A stretch of 27,336 nucleotides of DNA from Gnetum montanum (lineage: Eukaryota; Streptophyta; Gnetopsida; Gnetales; Gnetaceae), in assembly GCA_015680685.1 (NCBI GenBank), contig MNCI01004926.1:158245-185580 (forward strand). Direction: 5' to 3'. The notes beneath the pieces were generated by a model. It was not told the DNA's origin and searched no databases. It saw only the letters and a program-made list of their open reading frames with translations. Positions 1 to 8,129 of this stretch are shown one piece after another. The stretch's first letter is position 1. The number at the start of each line of letters is the position of its first letter. Position numbers and translations under genes: made by a program.

Positions 1-522
1 ATCACACGTTCTAGCCTAGCGATGAGCAGCCGATTCCTTGACTAGCCGTACACATTGAACTACCACTGGGATTACCAAGCGCAGAATCCTGGAATACACT
101 ACTGGGTTACCAAGTAGTCAATGCTCGTAGTCAAGTCGTACTCACGCGTTACGACAAGCAGCTGATTCCTTGATTAGCCGTACACGTTCGTAGATGCTCG
201 TAATCAAGTCGTACTTGTGCGCACTAGGAAAGCAGTAAATAAACAACAATAAAACCATGTACTGCAAGGTTTATCCAATCAAGTTTGTCTTTATTACCGT
301 ACACAACTTGGGTTCAGGTTACAAGCTGCTCGAATAAAGAGTCGTTCACTCTAGGACTCCTACTGCGGGCACATGGGGAAAAATTCTAACTCTAGAGTGA
401 TCAATCTGCCAGACCTTCGCTACTTCTAGCCAAGATTGGGAAATGAGGGGAGTGTCGCCTCTTATTTATAGATATGGTGGCGGACCGCGATATCGCGGCA
501 CAGTGCATGTCACGTCTCATCA
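1..522 (-). repeat. LTR, family A copy 1, cut by window edge
   Basis: This is the promoter-bearing part of a Ty3/Gypsy-type LTR that continues left of the window. It shares long diverged blocks with 6711-7572 and, as reverse complement, with 19008-19942. The right end is the family terminus TCATCA (517-522). Transcription runs on the - strand: TATAAATA lies at 463-470 and AATAAA at 290-295, the same order and spacing as in the other copies. The TATA box is only 52 bp from the terminus, so U3 is extremely short; it holds the 14-bp palindrome CCGCGATATCGCGG (485-498). Many CpGs survive, which suggests a younger insertion than its neighbour. A block around 21-143 is partly duplicated at 151-215. 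It sits inside the LTR at 523-1036. Whether it is a solo LTR cannot be told, because its other end is outside the window. Confidence 0.8.
463..470 (-). promoter_or_regulatory. TATA box of LTR copy 1
   Basis: The - strand reads TATAAATAAGAGG. The same octamer occurs at the equivalent place in the LTRs at 6711, 19008 and 5345. It is followed downstream by AATAAAG at about 173 bp (290-295). The conserved pair defines the R region and the direction of transcription. Confidence 0.7.
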
Positions 523-1036
523 AATGTAATTTATTTTCCATGTAATTAGTTAACATTTACATTTCTATGCACATTAATCAATTGGCTAAATATGTGTTAC
601 TAGTTTTGTGCATAAACACATATTCACTTGGTAATCCCAACAACATTATTCCTTGACTCAATCAATAGTATAACACTTGGTAATTCCAATAGTGGGTACA
701 TGAGTTCAAGACATGTTTGGCAAGCTAGGAATGAATACTCATCACCCTTAGATTAGCTTAGAATTTATCCTTTTGTTATTAATTAGATTAAATAATTAAT
801 TTCTATGTTATTGTTAAGGTTAAGTTAAGGCCCAAATAATATCATAATCATATGCCTCACTTTGGACTAAACCATACATCATAAAGCTACCACTAGTCCA
901 AGTGAGAAGATAATGACCTATGACCAATGCTTAACAATCTAGATACCACACTAGTTCCATCCACAAAATTCAACCACATTGCACATGAACGCTTGTCATT
1001 CATATGGTTAGGTGTAGAAGGTATTGTTACTCATCA
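523..1036 (+). repeat. 5' LTR (U5 part), family A copy 2, interrupted
   Basis: This is the right-hand part of a family A LTR in + orientation, ending in the family terminus ACTCATCA at 1036. It aligns with about 19400-19942, including a shared GGTAATCCCA block, and with the reverse complement of 6711-7150. A stretch near 855-885 (CCTCACTTTGGACTAAACCA) is almost identical to the complement of about 6870-6895. Its U3 and R parts are missing because copy 1 (1-522) is inserted at its left edge; they may lie beyond the window. A primer binding site follows one base later, so this is the 5' LTR of the + strand element carrying the gag at 1372. Confidence 0.75.
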
Positions 1037-1037
1037 T

Positions 1038-1055
1038 TGGAACCATTGCTAGGGA
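1038..1055 (+). other. decayed tRNA-Asp primer binding site
   Basis: The sequence TGGAACCATTGCTAGGGA starts one base after the LTR terminus, where a retrotransposon primer site must lie. It matches 13 of 18 bases of TGGCGCCGTTGCCGGGGA, the complement of the plant tRNA-Asp 3' end used by Tat and Athila lineage Ty3/Gypsy elements. Four of the five mismatches are C-to-T or G-to-A changes, mostly at former CpG or CCGG positions. That is what methylcytosine deamination of an ancestral tRNA-Asp site would give. The tRNA identity rests on recalled consensus. Confidence 0.65.
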
Positions 1056-1371
1056 TGGTGCTAGTTATCTAGATTAGTTATATTATAAATAATCATTGTA
1101 AAAGCATTAACAATTTATCTTTTCAAAGATACTAATATTTTAAGTCACATACATGCTATTGTATAAAAACATGTCTCTTTCAAATAGAGCCTATTGTCCA
1201 TCACATGATGAGAACACTAATAGTAGTAATGATAGAATTTATATTGATAAGAATTGAAGTGAACCAATATAGTTAGGGATCTCATGTGCTCATTTTGATC
1301 CTTACTATATTCAAAGACTATGTTCAACTAATGCAAATAACCCTAGAGGGGATAGAACAGGTCCTAGAACA
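1056..1371 (+). other. untranslated leader between primer site and gag
   Basis: This stretch of 316 bp is AT-rich and has no supported reading frame. Its position between primer site and gag start makes it the leader of the element, which in LTR elements normally carries packaging and translation signals. None can be recognised here. Confidence 0.5.
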
Positions 1372-3622
1372 ATGAGGGCCTCAAGGCCTAGGACCTCCTC
1401 CAAACTTATAAGAGATAAATCAAGCAACCATAGGGGAAGATATAGAAGCCATGGTGATTCTCCTAATTCACCATCTTCCTCTTCCTCTTCAATGTCTAGC
1501 TATGAAGAAGATGAATGTAAGAATAAAGATAGAGATACACTAAGAGGTCAAGATGAAGATAGAAATAGAAAGCAAAGACAAGATGAAAGATATCAAAGTA
1601 AGCATAGAAAAGATCAACATGATAAAATAAATAGAAATAGAGATTATCATTAGGATATGTCTGATGATGATGAATCCCTTGTTGACTACCAAAAGCATGA
1701 TATAGATCATGGACGTAGTTCAAACATCTCATAGGCATCAAAGGAAAAGTTGCATCAAAAATCTTAATATGAATAACATTTCTAAATTTGAGGGAGGCTA
1801 TAATTCTAATCCACAACATCATTTACAAGCCTTCCATGATGCTTGTGCCTTGCAAAATATTGAGAGTAAGTGGCAGAAGCTTAAGATTTTTCCTAGAACA
1901 CTAATAAAAGAAGTTGAAAGTTTGTGTAGATCATTGGAACAAGATTCAATTCACTAGTGGTCCACAATGCTTGAGCTCTTTAATGAAAAATACCAAACCT
2001 ATGAAAAAGTGTACAATCTAAGAAAAGAAATCCAAGGATAGAAGTAATAAAACCTTGAATCCTTGGATGTAGCCTTGGAAAAATACTATTCTCTGCTACA
2101 TAGATGTCCAAGCCATGGTTTTTCTCAAAAAGAGTAGCTTCTTCACATCATAGATGGGCTTCATGATAAATTGAGGGAGACCCTTGGGATCTATGCCCAA
2201 GGATGATTATTAGATTTTAAAGCTTATCACATACAAAAGGGAGATCCATCTTTATGATTAGGAAAAAGAGGCAACTCTTGATGAGTTAATTTCACACAAA
2301 ACCTTACCAATATGAATGTATATTGCTAACATTGAAGCAAGGGTAGATAAGATGTGGGAATTGATGGAAGAAAAAGTTACAACCAACTTGAAAATCATAG
2401 AGGAAAAGGTAAAGCAAGTAGGCTACATTAATCAAGCCAAAGAGGAGAAAAAGAACAAGGAAATAGGTAATGACACATATCGACAAAAAATAAAAAGTAG
2501 CTATAGAAGAAGAGGTTTTAGATGCAGATACAGAGGAGGATGATAGATGTGACACCTGTCAATATGAACATCCAAGGGGCTATTGCCCAATTACATTACA
2601 TCTACATGAGTTTGGGGCTTTTACTTGGAATTCTAAGTTCATAGAAAAGAAAATGCCTAGGAGATTACCTTATCCTTGAGGTAATTATAGATAGTCCTAC
2701 AACTAATGATACTATCCTAGTGGGACTTCTTATTAGCCTTAAGGCTACTATCAACCATAATGGGAAAACCCATAGTTGTGGGGAATGCCATATAACAATA
2801 CCATTATTGCTAGTTGGACTCTTATGGATACTATGTTCAACAACCTATTTTCCCAAGTGGTTGTACTTCCCATGCCTGAAATTACTCCTACTACTCTCAT
2901 GAATATCATCAACCCACAACATCTCTTGTGGGATCATCATCTCATACCTCTTATCCTCCATCACAACCTCAATACTATCATACTTCCCTACAACATATGT
3001 TACCACCAACAATGTAGGAAGGACTAACATCACAACCTTAATAGAACAATGCCATTTGCACCGTGAACATACAAGTAAATGATAATGTTAGTAGATCTTA
3101 ACAAAAGTGTTAAAAATGTTCTTTCTTTAGGATAGTTTCCACACATGTGAATAAAACTAGTAGACCTACTAGCTCATCAAAACTAGCACAAGGACAATCT
3201 GGTGCAACCCCCTTCCTCACAAAAACAATGTCTTCTAATCCTGTGCAAAAGCCAACAACCATTACTACTCTGAAAAAAAACATAAAAGATGAACCTATCA
3301 TTGTGGAGAGATAGAAAATTTCATGAATTACTAATAATAATAAAGGGTGTAGTTATGGGCTAAAAGTTCAAAGTCTTAGCATGATCCCTATACTAACCCA
3401 CAACAAACTTAAGGAACATGTATGTGTGCAAAACCAAGTCTACATAGTAGCCACTAAACCAAAAGACACCCAGTGGCTCAAATATCATAATACCAGACCA
3501 TTCAAAAGATGCATGGAAAGAACCAATTTACTTATTAGTTCTAGTCCTAAGAAAGTGAATCAAATAGAGAACTTAGAAAAGAACATCTTACACTTTGACT
3601 ATACACCAAAAGACGTTAAATA
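1372..3622 (+). pseudogene. gag: Ty3/Gypsy gag, broken (Tat/Athila type)
   Basis: This is a decayed capsid/nucleocapsid gene read in several frames. The N-terminal part (1372-1653) is Ser/Arg/Asp/Glu-rich and charged. The retrotransposon gag domain follows (about 1709-2200), with FEGG, HLQAFHDAC, a later W and LFNEKY in the family order but stops between them. A coiled coil (about 2316-2480; MWELMEEKV, IIEEKVKQV) leads to a zinc knuckle at 2548-2586, CDTCQYEHPRGYC. This is the CX2CX3HX4C spacing seen in Athila-like elements rather than the usual CX2CX4HX4C. Beyond it is a Pro/Tyr/Gln/His-rich tail (to about 3040) and a weaker charged stretch to 3622. At least four frame changes and many stops are present. 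No protease, RT or integrase follows in this orientation. Start chosen at the ATG of the first open stretch. Confidence 0.7.
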
Positions 3623-5344
3623 AGAAGAAAAAAAAAGCTAAAATAAAAAATAAACAAGGAAACATGTCTAAACCCATTAAAAAGAAAACACCTTCTAGTT
3701 CAACTAAAGACGTGTCTCCAAATGATCAAATGTGATTATCATCAAAGTTAAATATGCTACTAAGTAAAAAATTAAATTATTAAAAATGATAAATGGAAAC
3801 ATTATGGTATATAATAAAGTGAATGTGTGGTACATTTTTTGAATGCTCATCCTTTAGCCATGGGGGAGATTCTCCATCTTGAATTAAGAACTAATAAGTG
3901 TATTTTCACTTTTTTGTTTTACAATTTTTTATTATTTTCCTATTTATTCAAAAAAATTTAATTTTTAATATGTTTTCTATTTTTTGTTATTTTATTTTCT
4001 TTAAAATTTTCTCTTTTCTTGAGTTATTTCCTTTATGTTTTATAAATGTCTACTCTGCTTTTGTTAATAATAAATCTAGTCATGATGTAGAAGTCGACAC
4101 CATGTGTTGGGTCTTCATCCTATGTTATCAAGATGATTGGGTAAATAATTGCATAAAGTAGTGAGACCACATCATCCATCCCTCCAGTTCTATAAATGAG
4201 AGGTCTTTATCATGAAAGTAATATGGTTATTCTCAAATAAAAATAAAATTAATTAATTAAGAAAGAGAAAAAGACTAAGTGGGAATGGCAAAGGGTGTGA
4301 CCTCAAGGGGATTTTTGGATTTTCTTCTTAACTTCTTTCTTAGGGCCTATGACTCCTCATGGAACATATCATCACTTCTATCATTGATTAATAAATAGAA
4401 AGCAAGTATTTTTATGGTGTGATTTCCAACCAAAAGAAAAAAAGAAAAAAGAAAAGGAAAGAAAAAAACAATGGGAATTCAAAGCACATCCCTTAAACAT
4501 AATAATGGGCTACAAGCACTAGTTATGAGGCTAGAAAGACATATTACCCATGATTAAAGGTATTCCTCTAACTAAGGCCCTTCCTTAATTCCTTCTTGTT
4601 ATGGACCTTTGGTTTTAATTATTTTAAAACTTATGATCTTCTGAAGTTAAGCTCATTTATTATGTNACAATCAAAACAATGTGAACAACTTGATAATTTT
4701 AGTTAACTTAGAGCCTTGGGAAGCATTATTATGAAATCGTCTTGAGCCTAAATGCTGATTTTTTTTTGAATTTTGAACTAACTAGGGATCTAAAAATGGT
4801 TAATTATTAAGGAAAATTTACCAAAACTAACATTGATTTTTTGGTGATTGTAGGTGATGGAAAAAGAAAAGCCTAAGGTTGAAGGTCTTTTGTAAGGCAA
4901 GGAAAAGAGGCCAAAAGAAGGAAATAGAAGGAGATACCCATGGATAAATAAATAGCATATACAATGATTAAAGCTCCAACATCACATGTTTGCTAAACCT
5001 ATGGGATGATGAGGATAAATTTCAATCCATTCTTCAAGGATTTTCTACATAAAAGAGAAGCATGAATGTAACAATCAAGATTGGAAAGTTTGCCACCACT
5101 AGCAATAACAAGAAGATTCATCATCAGCAAATCTTTGAAGACTTTTGTAATTTTGCAAACTTTGATACCTGTCCAATCTCTCCTTTTCATTTGTAATACA
5201 TCCACTTGAATAAAGTTGTGTAATGTGACGCTCTAGTGTTATAATGGTAACCAATCTAGTCTTGGTCATCCCATGATTTTTGTAATGAAATTTTGTCCAT
5301 TTATATATAACTCAAGAATGAATTTTTAGTCAATCATAGGGGTA
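3623..5344 (+). other. gene-free interval before 3' LTR, with polypurine run
   Basis: No gene is supported in this 1.7-kb tract. The open stretch at 3898-4161 is a T-rich low-complexity artefact. A broken peptide-like segment around 3820-3890 (VVHFLNAHPLAMGE in one frame) may be the last trace of element coding. A 37-base uninterrupted purine run lies at 4432-4468, and further purine-rich sequence at 4858-4945. An ambiguous base (n) is at 4666. In a complete pol-bearing element this region would hold pol, so its absence supports a gag-only element or a large deletion. Confidence 0.45.
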
Positions 5345-5785
5345 TGATGAGACCTGATATGTTAGGTAACTTCATTGATGCATCCTTATCAATGGAGCCT
5401 CATCAACACATCTTATATGCATTAATGCATATATGTGGATGAAGATGCATTAATGCATTATCCAGCGGCACATCTTAGATGCATTGATGCATACTCATTA
5501 ATACATCCCTGTTAATGCATCCAAATCAACGCATCTCCATTAATGCAACTAAATGCGTTAATGCATCTCCATTGACATAATACCTATATTTGCTTATAAA
5601 TATGTGAGCACCCATTGCATATTTAGCACCATTTGGTCAATAGTGTAGCCAAACTCTTGTAGTTTTATTTCATAATCTTAGCAAATAGTCAATAAGTGCC
5701 CACAATGTGGATTTTAGTCAATTGTATAGATTCTTATTCAAGTGGCATTGTAGTTGAACACAATTCATGAATAATAATAAGATTA
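5345..5785 (+). repeat. LTR U3-R fragment, family A copy 3
   Basis: It begins with the family terminus TGATGAG at 5345 and is read on the + strand. U3 is unusually long for the family (250 bp to the TATA box at 5595-5602). About ten degenerate copies of CATTAATGCATC fill 5370-5580. Downstream of the TATA box the sequence aligns with 19250-19335, ending in a degenerate poly-A signal, AATAATAAGAT, near 5771-5781. The remainder of R and all of U5 are missing; a - strand RT fragment begins here. It is placed and oriented to be the 3' LTR of the gag element starting at 523. It shares no overlapping segment with that 5' LTR, so the pairing is inferred. Confidence 0.6.
5595..5602 (+). promoter_or_regulatory. 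TATA box of LTR copy 3
   Basis: TATAAATATG at this position matches the TATAAATATGC of the LTR at 19147. It lies directly downstream of the ATTAATGCATC repeat array. Confidence 0.6.
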
Positions 5786-6705
5786 AGATTGATTCACAGC
5801 TATATTGTCTATGTAATTGTTGAGCAAACCTAGCATATAGTCACTAAAGATAAACATCATAGCTCTTTGCTAGGTTGCTCTTACATTCTTTAGACCAAAG
5901 GGAATCATAGTATAACAAAAGGTACCCCAAGGGATCATGAAGGTCGTACTATGTTGATGTCTAGGTTAATCCTAATCTAGTTGTATCATGAGAGCCCATC
6001 CATAAAGGATAATAAGGCATGTCCAACTGTAGTATCAATAAGTTGATCAATACTAGGTAAAGGAAAATCATCTTTGATAGTTGCCTTATTTAGGTATTGA
6101 AAATCGATGCAAATGCATATACTCCAATTTTTCTTATCGACTATCACTATGTTGAATACCCATTCTATGTAATCAACAACTCTGATGAAACCAAATTCAT
6201 AGAGATTTGTGATTTCATCATGAACTACCAATGCCAAAATAGGTCTAAACTTATAGACTTTTTGCTTAACTAGTCTAATGCTAGGATCAAGTATGATATT
6301 GTGTTGGACTAAACGTGGGTCCAAACCTTGCATATCTTCATATGACTAGGAAAAGGCCTTAATGTTGTCTTGTAGGACCTTGATGATGTCTTGAACCTAT
6401 TGAGGTTTCAGTGATAAATTTAGTTTAAGGGTTTTCTCCTCACCACTATGTGTCATGACAAGAACCTTAACTAGAGAGTCTTTGGTAATGTTGGCCACTT
6501 TAAGGTCAATGATTTGAACTAGGTTCTCAGGCCACTCTAGAGGATTCTCTATTGAGGTTATGTGGTTAACAAGATTCTCAAGCTCAAGATCTAGAAAATT
6601 AGAATTAATACATTATTCAACATCATCATGAGATCCATTTAGGTTCAACAGAAAGGTGATTTTCTTATAGGTATCCATACTCCAATCCTTCATATCAACC
6701 ATAAA
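5780..6705 (-). pseudogene. pol: Ty3/Gypsy pol fragment: pre-RT region and reverse transcriptase, broken
   Basis: This is a decayed piece of a Tat-like polyprotein. On the - strand, 6705 to about 6340 gives a linker with LEWPENLVQIIDLKVANIT and an acidic stretch, interrupted by stops. The RT follows at 6333-5986: GLDPRLVQHNI, then EFGFIRVVDYIEWVFNIV, CIDFQYLNKATIKDDFPLPS and GHALLSFMDG, which carries the motif A aspartate. After a stop and a frame change it continues as TTFMIPWGTF and MIPFGLKN, up to the motif C region at 5804-5815. That reads YIDN instead of YVDD, so one catalytic aspartate is lost. GHALLSFMDG together with KATIKDDFPLP is the Tat-lineage pattern. RNase H and integrase are absent, cut off by the LTR fragment ending near 5785. 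Upstream it is cut at 6705-6710, where an LTR begins. Confidence 0.8.
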
Positions 6706-6710
6706 CACAT
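6706..6710. other. target site duplication CACAT, left copy
   Basis: CACAT directly precedes the LTR terminus TGATGAG at 6711 and is repeated directly after the other terminus at 7573-7577. A 5-bp duplication is normal for Ty3/Gypsy integration. Confidence 0.75.
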
Positions 6711-7572
6711 TGATGAGTGGCTAGGTACCCGTACACTCAACCATACGAATACGAGTGTTCACGCACGATCCGGTCGAACTTCGTGGACAAGCTAGTTGTC
6801 ATATCTAGATTGTTACACATTGATCATAGTTCACTGTCTTCCCACCTGGACTAGTATTTACTTTTTCATGTATGGTTTAGTCCAAAGTGAGGCGTATGAT
6901 GTGATCCTAAACTAATGTTACTCCTAGAGACAATGGAAAATAATCTTGATTAAACTAGTGAGTTATAGGAAATGAAGTATAAGCTACCCTAAGTGCGATG
7001 AGCATCTGTTCCTTAATCATTCATACACATCTTGGACCTCGTGCATGACTACTACTAGGATTACCAAGCGTAGATCCTAGGTACGCTATTGGGTTACCAA
7101 GTAGTCACACTTAAATGATCGTGATTAAGTCGTACACATTCCACATTTAACAATAGGAATAGTAAATGATGATAAAGAAATATTAACTAAGAAAATAATA
7201 AATAACAATAACAGTTAATAATAACAATTAAACAATTAAAACTAAGTGAATGCTGCAATGATGAAGTAATCTTGATCTTTATTTCTAGCCATGTGCGCGT
7301 CCAAGTACGTCACACTCGAATAAAGGTGTCGTACAATTACAAGCATCACATTGCGGGCATGCACTGGGAAAATATTCTAACTCGTATGGAAAAAAATGCA
7401 AGAGCTTTTGCTACAACTACTCAAAAGATGCCTAGGTGTGGCAGAAGGCCACTTATTTATAGGCTAAAATAGGCCCTACGTAAATGGGGCCACGTCGACG
7501 CATGGAGGGATGAGTCGACGGTGCCCCATATACGCGGCCTAGTCGACGCATCGACTATATAACGCTTCATCA
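6711..7572 (-). mobile_element. solo LTR, family A copy 4, complete
   Basis: This is a complete 862-bp LTR with 6-bp terminal inverted repeats TGATGA...TCATCA and the target duplication CACAT on both sides. No primer site or polypurine tract adjoins either end, so it is a solo LTR left by recombination between the two LTRs of a former element. Transcription orientation is -: TATAAATA at 7454-7461 and AATAAAG complement at about 7277-7283, 176 bp apart. U3 (7462-7572) contains GTCGACGCAT three times, with CpGs intact, including GGCCTAGTCGACGCATC at 7536-7552. U5 carries two similar blocks, CTAGGATTACCAAGCG and TTGGGTTACCAAG, which recur in the other copies. It is among the least decayed copies here. 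The open frame at 7272-7472 is a by-product of the LTR sequence. Confidence 0.85.
7454..7461 (-). promoter_or_regulatory. TATA box of the solo LTR
   Basis: The - strand reads CCTATAAATAAGTGG. Its place relative to the AATAAAG signal is conserved in copies 1 and 5 of the family. Confidence 0.7.
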
Positions 7573-7577
7573 CACAT
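7573..7577. other. target site duplication CACAT, right copy
   Basis: This is the partner of 6706-6710 and follows the LTR terminus TCATCA at 7567-7572. Confidence 0.75.
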
Positions 7578-8129
7578 TAAGTGACACTTGGGTATAAATG
7601 AGTAAATAATGCTAAAATGCTAAAATATCTTAGTAAATATGCAAACACATGATATTTCTATATTAAACAACATAGAAACAAGACCACCAAGGCTATGAGA
7701 GGTATATAAAGATAAACAAGACTAAATAAAGATCATAGGAATTTAAATAAAGATTAACACAATCTAAATGATAAGGAAAGTATGAAAAAAAAGGTCAAAC
7801 GTATCTAACTAAGGTTACATGTTGCTAGTTTAAGGCCTTTGTAGGCCATAGTTACATGGTGCCAAATGATGGTAAAGGAAGATTAAACCCCATCATGTAA
7901 CATCAATCCAAGGCTAAACAAAGGTTAACATCAATCATGGTAGAGAAATTAAGGTAGATATGCTAAAATTGAAGTTATGTAGGGGGTGCATGAGGTCAAC
8001 TAATGGTAATATAGGCCATCAATGCCAAACAAGATCAAAGTAAGTTAAGACACCATGAAACAAGTTCAAATAATCAAAATGGAATACATGTGAGAAAACA
8101 TAATCATTATTGGTCAAAAGGATTAGATT
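7578..8129. other. AT-rich spacer without recognisable gene
   Basis: Neither strand shows a supported reading frame or a match to pol. If the solo LTR had inserted inside the pol fragment, its upstream part should appear here, and it does not. So the pol fragment already ended near 6705 before the LTR arrived. Short A-rich phrases such as TAAATAAAGAT recur at 7720-7760. Confidence 0.4.

Noticed and set aside
3898-4161. 87-codon hydrophobic frame on the + strand
   Set aside because: Phe/Ile content comes from T-rich low-complexity DNA; no domain or context.
6711-7572. 5' LTR of the neighbouring - strand pol fragment
   Set aside because: No primer site follows its inner edge, gag is missing between, and the CACAT duplication closes directly around the single LTR.
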